Source: Treponema sp.
GTDB taxonomy: Bacteria > Spirochaetota > Spirochaetia > Treponematales > Treponemataceae
Direction: 5' to 3'
NCBI GenBank assembly: GCA_017960765.1
Contig: JAGCYQ010000205.1
Coordinates: forward strand, 1-42,432
DNA: 42,432 nt
The notes under the pieces are model-generated. The model worked only from the letters and a program-made list of their open reading frames with translations, was not told where the DNA came from and searched no databases. Numbering within the stretch: the first letter of the stretch is position 1; each line of letters starts with the position of its first letter. The position numbers and the translations under genes were made by a program. Shown piece by piece: positions 35,493-42,432 of the stretch.

Positions 35493-35599
35493 CTATTTCC
35501 TTCGGGCAAGGAAGTACCCAATGCCGGCAGCATTCCCTTGAGTTCCTCGTAGGCGGAGAGGTCGTAATCGTTCAGGTTGGGATACTTTACTTTTTTCAT
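35489..35599 (-). CDS. 36-residue leader-only peptide of the double-glycine leader family
   Basis: It encodes MKKVKYPNLNDYDLSAYEEL then KGMLPALGTSLPEGNS. The first 22 residues match the leader of the effector at 38679-39839 at all but one position (Pro for Leu). It diverges just before the double-glycine site, so no cleavage signal or cargo is left. GGAGG lies nine nt before the ATG, and a strong promoter of its own is at 35621-35648. It may be a decayed cassette, a decoy or regulatory peptide, or a landing site for incoming cargo ends. Confidence 0.6.
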   Translation of the reverse strand: MKKVKYPNLNDYDLSAYEELKGMLPALGTSLPEGNS

Positions 35600-35620
35600 G
35601 TCCAGACATCCTCCTTTAAT

Positions 35621-35648
35621 AGTATAACACGGCTTCCTATTTTTTCAA
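35621..35648 (-). promoter_or_regulatory. Promoter of the leader-only peptide
   Basis: TTGAAA (35648-35643), 16 nt, extended -10 TGTTATACT (TATACT at 35626-35621), closely followed by the AAAGGAGG ribosome site. Confidence 0.65.
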
Positions 35649-35673
35649 GAAATATTCCACTTCATACATATTT

Positions 35674-36294
35674 CTAGTTGAAGAAACATTCCAGCACCTT
35701 TACAGTCTCCCTATTCCAGTCCGTTTCACAATCAGTGTTTACAGTTACAGTGGTTGTCGTCGTGCTTGTCGTAACTGAGCTGTCACTCGTTTCGGTACTG
35801 TCATCTGCTGTAGTACTGCCTTCTGTGTGAGTCTCGCTTTCCGTCCCTTTTGGCTCCCCAGTCTTTTCCTTTGTATCTGTCTTACTGTCCGACGTTGACG
35901 CCGTCTCTGAATGTCCATCGCTTCTACCGTTTGATTGTGTCTCTGACACCGTTACGCTTGACGACTCAATCTGCCTTACCAGACTCCACTCAAGGGTAAC
36001 GTAAATGCTTTGGGAAGGCGGTATCGTCACCTCATAGCTTGTCGTTATGTAATGCTCCACCCCCTTGTCCGATGTTGCGACAGCCGTTATGGTAAATCCA
36101 TATATCGTCCTTTCTCCAGTGTTTGTAATCTTGACGTCACAGCTGCAGTATACGATTTCCTCGTTTGCAGTCGGCCTTTCCACCCTTGTATGGATTGAGC
36201 TTCTCGTTAGCTCTGCATTTCCCTCGGGTGCATCAAACATTGTACATCCAGAGAGTACAAACAAAAGCATCAGAGCAATAACCATCCTTTTCAT
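35674..36294 (-). CDS. Lipoprotein with Ser/Thr-rich tail, tolC partner
   Basis: A 206-residue lipoprotein with lipobox LSGC (Cys17). Residues about 40-110 form a beta-sandwich-like domain (IVYCSCDVKITNTGERTIYG, HYITTSYEVTIPPSQSIYVT) like FxLYD-type lipoprotein domains. Residues about 115-190 are a long Ser/Thr/Glu low-complexity tract that looks disordered. A short hydrophobic end (ETVKVLECFFN) follows. Coupled to the upstream tolC-like gene by a 4-nt overlap, so it probably supports the exporter at the outer membrane. Confidence 0.7.
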   Translation of the reverse strand: MKRMVIALMLLFVLSGCTMFDAPEGNAELTRSSIHTRVERPTANEEIVYCSCDVKITNTGERTIYGFTITAVATSDKGVEHYITTSYEVTIPPSQSIYVTLEWSLVRQIESSSVTVSETQSNGRSDGHSETASTSDSKTDTKEKTGEPKGTESETHTEGSTTADDSTETSDSSVTTSTTTTTVTVNTDCETDWNRETVKVLECFFN

Positions 36295-37778
36295 TTCAAC
36301 ACCTCCATGAACTGCCCTATGAATTCCTCCCAGTCAGAGGACAGCTTCAATACATTCAGTTTTCCCTGTATCATGTTCCATATACTGCGGTTGTAGTTCA
36401 GCCGGATTTCACAGTAGCCCGCTTCCGCCACAAGCAATTCTGCCTCAGTTATCTGCTTTCTTTCAAACAGAATCCTGATGTCCTCCATGTATCTCCCCTC
36501 TTCTTCCATGTTTTTTTTCATTTCCTCACAGTACGATGGGAAGGCCACATTCCACTCACCATAAATCTTCCGCAACTTTGACTGTTCGTCAGTCAGAACT
36601 TCCAGCTGCAGCATAAGGCTTTCAAGCCTCTTTTCCGTCGCCCTTTTCTGAATTCCTAACTGTGAGGAAAAATCCAGGTTAAGGCTTAGTCCGACAGTCG
36701 CGCTTACCGTCCAGTCACGGGACAGGTCCGCAATGTCCCTGAGAGAGCGGCTTAAGTCTCCGTACTCACCGTTCCTACCCTGATCAGGCGTAATGCTTGC
36801 CTTTATGTAAAGTGAGGGGGCTGTCTTTGCTTTTTCAATTTCCAACGTCAGCCTTTCATAGCCAATCTGCCGCTGGATTTCTTCCTCCCTCATGCTTGTC
36901 TCAGACTTTTCTCCGAAAGATTCATTTAGAAGTTCCAGAATACCATCCATAAAAATGCCGCTGCTAACCGCGATGTCATCCACACCGTATGTCGAAAGTA
37001 TTGTCTCCGTCTCCATCAGGCCTTGTGTCGCCAGCTGGTAATTCTGAAGAGCCTGGGTTCTGCTCATGTGCGCGTTGAACAGCTCTATTTCGTTCCTCTG
37101 CCCCTCCTCCCGCCTTTTCTCCTGCTCCCGATATTCGGCCTCCGCCTTTTTTAGCGCTGACAGGCGGCTTTCGTGTTCAAGGAGGGCCAGGTTGTAGTCC
37201 TGCACGGCTGTAATGAAAGCGACCGCAAGATTGAATTTCGCTTCCTTTAACTCCAGAAAAAAAATATCCTTTTGCTTTTCAAGCAACTCTGATGCAGGAT
37301 CCTTTGAAAGAAAGAAGGCCCCACCCGAAAGCCCCTGTGTAATCCCAAGCTGTAAATACGGCTTCTGAATGTAGGCATTGTGTCCTGCAAGGTATGAGAA
37401 ACCGTAACCAGCTCCTATCGTCAGCTGTCCGTTTCCGGGAAGCCTCTGATAAATGCCGATACTTGCCGTCGGTTCCGCGATTATTTGCGGGCCAGGAAGC
37501 ACCCCCTGATTTCTTATGTAATGGTAATCTCCCTGCACCAGCTGAGCATCAGCCGAAATATCAAGACGTATCGAAGGAAGCCATGTCCTGTCCTGCTGGC
37601 GGAATGACAGTTCCGTAGCCTCCGCATTGTTGGCAAGAATTTTTCCTTCAGGCGACTCTTTTAGAACGCTTGTGATTGCGAAAAATGCGTAGTTGTCCTC
37701 ACATGGATTCTGAGAAAACCCAATATCCAGCGGAAAGAGAAAAATCATAAATGCAAGCGTTCGAATCCTAATCTGCAC
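36291..37778 (-). CDS. TolC-family outer-membrane channel protein
   Basis: A 495-residue protein with a Sec signal peptide (about 1-23). It has the TolC/OEP duplicated pattern: LKESPEGKILANNAEATELS, strand pairs around YQRLPGNGQLTIGAGYGFSY and LGITQGLSGGAFF, and long coiled helices (KFNLAVAFITAVQDYNLALL, RREEGQRNEIELFNAHMSRT; second repeat VAEAGYCEIRLNYNRSIWNM). The GTG start at 37778 has GGAG eight nt upstream. TolC proteins form the outer-membrane conduit for type I secretion and efflux. Lying amid double-glycine-leader genes it is the likely outlet. The matching ABC transporter-peptidase and membrane-fusion protein are not in the window. Confidence 0.85.
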   Translation of the reverse strand: MQIRIRTLAFMIFLFPLDIGFSQNPCEDNYAFFAITSVLKESPEGKILANNAEATELSFRQQDRTWLPSIRLDISADAQLVQGDYHYIRNQGVLPGPQIIAEPTASIGIYQRLPGNGQLTIGAGYGFSYLAGHNAYIQKPYLQLGITQGLSGGAFFLSKDPASELLEKQKDIFFLELKEAKFNLAVAFITAVQDYNLALLEHESRLSALKKAEAEYREQEKRREEGQRNEIELFNAHMSRTQALQNYQLATQGLMETETILSTYGVDDIAVSSGIFMDGILELLNESFGEKSETSMREEEIQRQIGYERLTLEIEKAKTAPSLYIKASITPDQGRNGEYGDLSRSLRDIADLSRDWTVSATVGLSLNLDFSSQLGIQKRATEKRLESLMLQLEVLTDEQSKLRKIYGEWNVAFPSYCEEMKKNMEEEGRYMEDIRILFERKQITEAELLVAEAGYCEIRLNYNRSIWNMIQGKLNVLKLSSDWEEFIGQFMEVLK

Positions 37779-37857
37779 GAAGACGGCTCCATAGTTATCA
37801 TTAAGTAAAGAACTTGTCGCTTTTAAGTTTTACTCAAAATATAAGTTATTCTTTATA

Positions 37858-38096
37858 CTACCTGGACTTCCACCAATATCCGAATCCTCTTTTAACAAAT
37901 GGTTTTAGCTCCAGATTAAAAACCTTTTTTTCTCCTGTGTTATTGTTTTGTAATTCAACATAAATATAATATACTTCTTTTGACTTTCCTTTAAAATAAT
38001 ATGCGTAGTCAGAATCGTTGCCAAGCCAATCAGATTAACGAAGATGATTAATGAGACGAAGATTAAGCCTGTTATGATTATCCTTTTCTTCTTCAT
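37858..38096 (-). pseudogene. Frameshifted small membrane-anchored protein (former immunity-type gene)
   Basis: The first frame gives MKKKRIIITGLIFVSLIIFV then NLIGL, a signal anchor, before ending in nonsense-like sequence. A second frame entered at about 38020 continues GNDSDYAYYFKGKSKEVYYI and ends VKRGFGYWWKSR. Restoring one missing base gives a coherent 79-residue anchored protein. Its start overlaps the stop of the leader-bearing ORF (38093-38224) by 4 nt, as expected for an immunity gene after its effector. Confidence 0.6.
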
Positions 38097-38224
38097 ATCA
38101 ATCTATTGAACCTTGATATTTGTATGCACTGATAAAGATTCCTCAGGCCCATCGGCTGAAACAAACTTTCATTTTCTGCGGAGAGGTCGTAGTCATTCAG
38201 GTTTGGATACTTTACTTTTTTCAT
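38093..38224 (-). pseudogene. Truncated leader ORF, remnant of an effector gene
   Basis: 43 codons. The first 16 residues (MKKVKYPNLNDYDLSA) are the conserved leader. The rest (ENESLFQPMGLRNLYQCIQI...) matches neither the leader nor the other effectors. The DNA of the leader part is nearly identical to the other copies, while the tail appears to be the 3' scrap of a different gene, as if a deletion fused leader start to gene end. Confidence 0.55.
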
Positions 38225-38280
38225 TTTATCTTCCAACAACGTTATTCTCACATTCTATTTTTTTACTGGCACCCCAGGTT

Positions 38281-38667
38281 TTATCTCTTTATTCTTTTAT
38301 AATTTATGATATCTTTTATGAGCCAGACAATAAAAAGAATCACCATCGGCAAATATAATATCAGTGAAAAAAATCCGAAGACGGCTTCTCCTTTATCTGA
38401 TGACTCACCAATCTCTCTAAGCAGATTTACTATTTCCAATGAGAAAAGAATTAGGAAAATGATATTTGATGAAATTCTTAAAACGGTGCTTTTCCCTTCT
38501 GAAACTTTAGTTGATATTATTAAAAGAATAAGATAAAGTATTAAGACAGGAATAAAAACAGGATAATAGAAAAATATTGTACACACAGGCCAAATCATAC
38601 TAGTTATGAAATACCATAAAGCGACTATCACAAACCGAAGAAATAAAAGAAAATTTTTATCCGACAT
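38281..38667 (-). CDS. Four-span membrane protein, candidate immunity protein
   Basis: A 128-residue protein with four hydrophobic segments (about 5-25, 28-50, 62-82, 97-118: FLLFLRFVIVALWYFITSMI, FFYYPVFIPVLILYLILLII, NIIFLILFSLEIVNLL, FFSLILYLPMVILFIVWLIK). No catalytic motif. It lies 11 nt after the effector at 38679-39839 and has the AT-rich composition of that effector's C-terminal part. Polytopic proteins in this position are often immunity proteins; that role is inferred. Confidence 0.6.
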   Translation of the reverse strand: MSDKNFLLFLRFVIVALWYFITSMIWPVCTIFFYYPVFIPVLILYLILLIISTKVSEGKSTVLRISSNIIFLILFSLEIVNLLREIGESSDKGEAVFGFFSLILYLPMVILFIVWLIKDIINYKRIKR

Positions 38668-38678
38668 ACTTCATCCCT

Positions 38679-39839
38679 TTATTTTTTTCCATAATGATTA
38701 TAATCAACTGTACTATACAAAGCAGTATTACAGTTTTCCATATTTGGCTTGTCAAAAACATGATCTAACGCATAATACTTTGTATTAGAATTAATTGAGT
38801 CAATAATTTTACCTGCAGTTTCTTTTACATTTATTACTTCCTTTGACAAAAATATTTCCATATCATAATTATTAAAGCCATTTTTATAATTTTCCCAACC
38901 TTCAACATCTGTTTTCGAATTTAGTTTCCACGCCCCTTCTGAAAAAAGAGTATATCCAGTACCATTAAAACTTAATGTCGATGTAACACCTGTTGACTTT
39001 TCATTAATAACATATAAACTGTGTGTAGCAACAACATCCTTTTTTCTCAAATAAGGAGCAAGAGCTTTCCTCTGGTAAGCTTCAATTGAATAGTTATTTG
39101 GATCCTGTTCGATTCTTCTGACATAAACTTCAACCTTTTTTTCTTCCTGTATTATTGCTTCTGCCTTAATATATTTTTGCACTGCCTCCACACTTGAGAA
39201 AGTATGAACTACATTTGAGCCGTCTACTAATCTGAAGACATAACCTTTATCACTGAGGATCTTATATGCTACATAGCCCTGTACAATATTTTTATTGCTA
39301 TTTATATTTACATTTATCGTTTTGGTTTGCGAATCAATAAAATCTGGATAATCTTTATTGTTCTGATTGTTATTTTCTGTATTTCTGACACTCCCATTAT
39401 AATTATCCGCACCGCCATTGGCAGCTCCACCTGAACTTGAGCTGGAATTGTTGTTTGTAGTGCTTCCACTTCCACCACCTCCCCCAGAAGGACTTTCACC
39501 ACCACCAGAATTATTCTTCTTTTCCGCATCCTTTTTTGCCATCTCCACCTGTTCTTCTGTAGTAAGTGCAGTTGTTTGCTGTGGAGTTGTATTTGTAGCG
39601 GGAGGTGTCGTCTGCGTGTCAGTTGGAGGAGTTGATGAGGGAGTTTCAGTATTCTCATAGTTTTTCAGTATCTCTTCCTTTGTTTCCTCATCATGATGAG
39701 CATCTGCCTGTTGCATGGCATACATGTCGGCTTGATCCATCACCTTCCCGCCGTTTATCCTGTACAGGATGTCGCCCTTGAGCTCCTCGTAGGCGGAGAG
39801 GTCGTAGTCATTCAGGTTGAGATACTTTACTTTTTTCAT
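38679..39839 (-). CDS. Double-glycine-leader effector with papain-like C-terminal domain
   Basis: 386 residues. Leader MKKVKYLNLNDYDLSAYEEL then KGDILYRINGG (about 1-31), a double-glycine site as cleaved by C39 peptidases of ABC exporters. Then a Pro/Thr tract and a Ser/Gly/Asn linker (about 65-165), a shared pre-toxin block (NINSNKNIVQGYVAYKILSD, YVFRLVDGSNVVHTFSSVEA), and a unique C-terminus. The latter has VVATHSLYVINEK and, 120 residues on, DKPNMENCNTALYST. The His-then-NCNT order resembles permuted papain-like folds (PPPDE/NC-domain), hinting at a peptidase or amidase. It is clearly more AT-rich than the leader. The ribosome site GGAGG is five nt upstream. The following four-span protein is a likely immunity partner. 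Confidence 0.72.
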   Translation of the reverse strand: MKKVKYLNLNDYDLSAYEELKGDILYRINGGKVMDQADMYAMQQADAHHDEETKEEILKNYENTETPSSTPPTDTQTTPPATNTTPQQTTALTTEEQVEMAKKDAEKKNNSGGGESPSGGGGGSGSTTNNNSSSSSGGAANGGADNYNGSVRNTENNNQNNKDYPDFIDSQTKTINVNINSNKNIVQGYVAYKILSDKGYVFRLVDGSNVVHTFSSVEAVQKYIKAEAIIQEEKKVEVYVRRIEQDPNNYSIEAYQRKALAPYLRKKDVVATHSLYVINEKSTGVTSTLSFNGTGYTLFSEGAWKLNSKTDVEGWENYKNGFNNYDMEIFLSKEVINVKETAGKIIDSINSNTKYYALDHVFDKPNMENCNTALYSTVDYNHYGKK

Positions 39840-39877
39840 TTAAGCCTCCAAATCCCCTGCATATTCCTCTTTCCTGC

Positions 39878-41314
39878 CTACTTTATCGAAAGCTCATAGG
39901 GAACTGCTTCTACCAATGAGTTTATCATAAAATGAATGCATGTATCCTCGTATTTTGTTCCGGGGTAGACTTCCTCTATCGTTACCTTTACGTCCTCAGG
40001 TTCCGTTATGAAGCTTATATCAACACTCTGCGGATGAGGGGTATCAAGTACATCAAGCACCTTTTCCTTTCCGCTGATTATTCCTGTTACCCTGATTTTC
40101 TTTATGCGTCCGTTCTGCTTGTACAGGAATGGCCTTTCGTAAGAAATGAAGCCATTCATGATAAGGAGAGTTTTATACACCGTTCCCCATGTGTTTTCCA
40201 AGACGAAAGACTCGCCTATGCCATTTCCAGGAACACCTTCTACCCAGGGTGTCTCTGAATCCATTTTGCATAGATTTGTTACCGGATATTCCTTTCCGTC
40301 TTTTTCTACAAGATGTGAGGTCTCTTCCTTGTATATCCTTCCTGACATCTCATACCAGCGTGGTTCGATAATCATATAGGAAGGATTGACACCTCGGGTA
40401 AAACCTACAGCCTGCACTCCTAAGTTTCTTGTATTACAAACAAGAAATAACATTTTGTCATCAGGATTAACATTTTCACCATGATATAAATTTGCTTCGA
40501 TGAATTCTTTTGGGAAGGCTTTTTCCATCTTGATAAATGGCATGCCGTCTATATGCGTAAACTGATAGTTTACCTCGAAAGGAATCCCATCTTCCCCTAT
40601 ATCTTCGCCAATATTATACATTATTTTTCCCTCAGATAAATCCAAAGTATCAAATGTACAATAAAGGTCAGCAATATAGGAACGCTCAATAGAAAATCCC
40701 TTTTCCACAAGAGGTATCGGCTCAAGGTCTTCTATTTTACTTGGACTTACATAATCAGGATCGTCTCTTGAGAAGAACGAATTGAAGAAGGCAGACTCCT
40801 TGTAGACATAGGCTCCTTTTCTGCCGCCATCGGCATAATCATTGTCGTACTCAATAACACACGGTTCTCCTTTGGGAAAGAGATAGTCTATAACCGCCTG
40901 CTGCTTCTCTGGAGGACATTCCGATTCCACGAAATCGATCTTCCCAACCTCGGGTGGATCAAGGATTATGCGGCGGTCGCTTTTTCCATCACTTCCGCAA
41001 GAATAATGGCAGAGTCCGACTGCAAAGTGATTTTGGAGTCCATAAGGCGGTAAAAGATAATATTTCTTAGTATATTTCAACCCGTCCTCTAAAGCAAAAC
41101 GTGTTTTTCCGTCTGAACTTACCCATCGAGAAGGAAAGCCCACGGGAAAAGTCTTGTACATTGACTCACTTTCATCTGCAGCAGCCCCGGTTTCATTTGT
41201 AACGGGAATTGATTCGGAGCCATTTATAATCCCAGTCTTTTTCCCATTACATGAAATAAATAATGAAAGCGAAAGGCAAAAAAGCAGAAACTCAAGAATT
41301 TTTTTTTCCGACAT
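39878..41314 (-). CDS. Lipoprotein with discoidin-like putative glycan-binding domain, effector partner
   Basis: A 478-residue lipoprotein. The start at 41314 (MSEKKILEFLLFCLSLSLFI, lipobox FISC) is favoured over longer frames because it has the signal and an AAAGG site. The middle is unrecognised (VGFPSRWVSSDGKTRFALED, FVESECPPEKQQAVIDYLFP). The last 120 residues match the domain in the genes at 9737 and 11852: IMNGFISYERPFLYKQNGRI, LDVLDTPHPQSVDI and VTIEEVYPGTKYEDTCIHFM. The Y-P-G-T-K-Y-x-D-T motif is the most conserved. It lies 13 nt after the effector cut by the window edge. Immunity or target-binding role is inferred. Confidence 0.62.
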   Translation of the reverse strand: MSEKKILEFLLFCLSLSLFISCNGKKTGIINGSESIPVTNETGAAADESESMYKTFPVGFPSRWVSSDGKTRFALEDGLKYTKKYYLLPPYGLQNHFAVGLCHYSCGSDGKSDRRIILDPPEVGKIDFVESECPPEKQQAVIDYLFPKGEPCVIEYDNDYADGGRKGAYVYKESAFFNSFFSRDDPDYVSPSKIEDLEPIPLVEKGFSIERSYIADLYCTFDTLDLSEGKIMYNIGEDIGEDGIPFEVNYQFTHIDGMPFIKMEKAFPKEFIEANLYHGENVNPDDKMLFLVCNTRNLGVQAVGFTRGVNPSYMIIEPRWYEMSGRIYKEETSHLVEKDGKEYPVTNLCKMDSETPWVEGVPGNGIGESFVLENTWGTVYKTLLIMNGFISYERPFLYKQNGRIKKIRVTGIISGKEKVLDVLDTPHPQSVDISFITEPEDVKVTIEEVYPGTKYEDTCIHFMINSLVEAVPYELSIK

Positions 41315-41327
41315 TAACAGACCTTTT

Positions 41328-42432
41328 TTATAACCAATCCATTGGATTATACGTGTCATCAGGATGGCAGGATATAATCCGTTTCACGACATCAAGCGTT
41401 ATATCATTTACACCCATATACAGATACTTCATAAACTCGTTCTGCTGAGCTTGACCTCCCTGACATATTGTACACCCTGCACTTCCAGGCTCAAGGTTAT
41501 CGTTGTATGGTTTATTTTGAAATATCTTTTGATTACCATGATCCAAGAAATCAGCCGGATCGAAATTTATTTTATCTCTTATCGCCTTAGGAATATCTGG
41601 ATCAAATGTTACATGCCTAAGTGTATTTTCGTATGAGCCTGAATTATATGTTCCGTCCTCCTGCTTGGTCAGTTTTGATGTTGTATATCGATATAATCCA
41701 TCAGGCTCAGTAAAGCAACCAGGATCCTCGTTATATTTTGGTTTGCAGTTTGCTCCAACCCTATCTCTATAGACTATAAACTCTCTGATTCCATTTGATT
41801 TATATACATACCTGGTTGAATCGAAGCTGTTTCCCAATCCGGTTGTCTTACGCAAAACATCCACACGAGTGGACTTTATCATGCTCTCATCAAATTTCAT
41901 GTATTTTATGCTTTCTTTCACAGCCTTGGCATGGCGTGTCTCCATATCGCTTACAGGTGTATTAAGGTTTTCTATATTGTCATAATATTTTCCACCTGTT
42001 GCTTTTAGATTCTCTGCCCTTATTCGGTTGCTTTCTTGATTCGGTATCTTTATCTCCAAGCTTTTTACATATTTAGCCGCCGCCTCAACACTCGAGAATG
42101 TATGCACTACATTTGAGCCATCCACCAACCTGAATGCATACCCTTTATCACTGAGGATAGAATACGCTGAGAAGGCTTCCTCAACACTTTTATTGCTGTT
42201 TATATTTGCATCCACAGTTTTGTTATTTGTATTAACATAACTTGGGTATCCTTTATTATTTACAGTATTGTTATTTGTATTAGTTGTCGTACCGCCACTG
42301 GTAGATCCGCCTGAACCAGAACCGTTTCCACTTCCAGAACCTCCCCCAGAAGAACTTTCACCACCACCAGAATTATTCTTCTTTTCCGCATCCTTTTTTG
42401 CCATCTCCACCTGTTCTTCTGTAGTAAGTGCA
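41328..42432 (-). CDS. Double-glycine-family effector with YkuD-like C-terminus, 5' end beyond window
   Basis: The frame stays open through 42432, so the leader is not seen. The visible 368 codons begin ALTTEEQVEMAKKDAEKKNN, the same as the linker of the effector at 38679. The pre-toxin block (ANINSNKSVEEAFSAYSILS, AFRLVDGSNVVHTFSSVEAA) is also shared. The C-terminus differs. It has EFIVYRDRVGANC, PDGLYRYTTSKL, then DHGNQ and, 18 residues after the His, GSAGC. The H-x18-S-x-G-C spacing fits L,D-transpeptidase-type sites (HGx...SxGC). Candidate peptidoglycan-acting toxin. The following lipoprotein is its likely partner. Confidence 0.68.
   Translation of the reverse strand, partial: ALTTEEQVEMAKKDAEKKNNSGGGESSSGGGSGSGNGSGSGGSTSGGTTTNTNNNTVNNKGYPSYVNTNNKTVDANINSNKSVEEAFSAYSILSDKGYAFRLVDGSNVVHTFSSVEAAAKYVKSLEIKIPNQESNRIRAENLKATGGKYYDNIENLNTPVSDMETRHAKAVKESIKYMKFDESMIKSTRVDVLRKTTGLGNSFDSTRYVYKSNGIREFIVYRDRVGANCKPKYNEDPGCFTEPDGLYRYTTSKLTKQEDGTYNSGSYENTLRHVTFDPDIPKAIRDKINFDPADFLDHGNQKIFQNKPYNDNLEPGSAGCTICQGGQAQQNEFMKYLYMGVNDITLDVVKRIISCHPDDTYNPMDWL

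Noticed and set aside
39418-39660. Plus-strand Pro/Leu/Val-rich 80-codon ORF
   Set aside because: It is the antisense of the Ser/Gly/Asn linker of the effector gene.

Overview
The window looks like a spirochaete chromosome, most likely a gut or rumen Treponema. The evidence is a spirochaete-style EF-G start (HIDSGKTT P-loop), many Lys-rich lipoprotein signals with loose lipoboxes, an hflK-hflC pair followed by a membrane pseudokinase, a stand-alone biotin-dependent carboxyltransferase, and moderate-to-low GC. The assignment rests on protein character only.

Layout. 1-9.6 kb is mostly housekeeping: the 5' end of fusA, a small outer-membrane-type protein, tRNA-Ala(CGC) with a copied 3' end nearby, a CAP-domain lipoprotein, groEL carrying an in-frame TGA, hflK-hflC-pseudokinase, and an acyl-CoA carboxyltransferase. 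From 27.2 kb down to 9.7 kb the minus strand carries one nearly gapless gene train. It runs gspD, gspE, gspF, gspG, a PilX/GspK-like stub, a small anchored protein, a GspL/M-like protein, two lipoproteins, a clostripain-like lipoprotein peptidase, a 1967-residue secreted Rhs/YD-repeat protein, a partner with a putative discoidin-like glycan-binding domain, a decayed lipoprotein gene and another lipoprotein with that domain. Many junctions overlap by 4-17 nt, so this reads as a compact type II secretion machine co-transcribed with a candidate cargo, a protease and a candidate immunity gene. 27.4-30.1 kb (plus strand) holds corA, a sulfatase-modifying-factor-like protein and ssb. 30.1-35.5 kb (minus) holds a U32 peptidase, ptsI, rlmB and a YchJ-like protein. 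Three transcripts here start at or within about 3 nt of their ATG.

35.5-42.4 kb (minus) is an accessory effector region. It has a tolC-like gene, a lipoprotein, and several ORFs starting with almost the same leader (MKKVKY.NLNDYDLSA). The complete leader ends in a double-glycine site (RINGG), as in substrates of C39-peptidase ABC exporters. One full effector (386 aa) and one cut by the window edge share a Ser/Gly linker and a pre-toxin block but have unrelated C-terminal domains. Two other leaders head truncated or scrambled ORFs, and a putative immunity gene is frameshifted.

Two observations link the loci. First, the Rhs C-terminus and the edge effector both carry a His-x(17-18)-Ser-x-x-Cys pattern resembling L,D-transpeptidase (YkuD) active sites, and each is followed at once by a secreted protein with the same putative glycan-binding fold. 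Second, the gspD operon and ssb share a roughly 38-nt promoter block at fixed spacing, suggesting one regulon.
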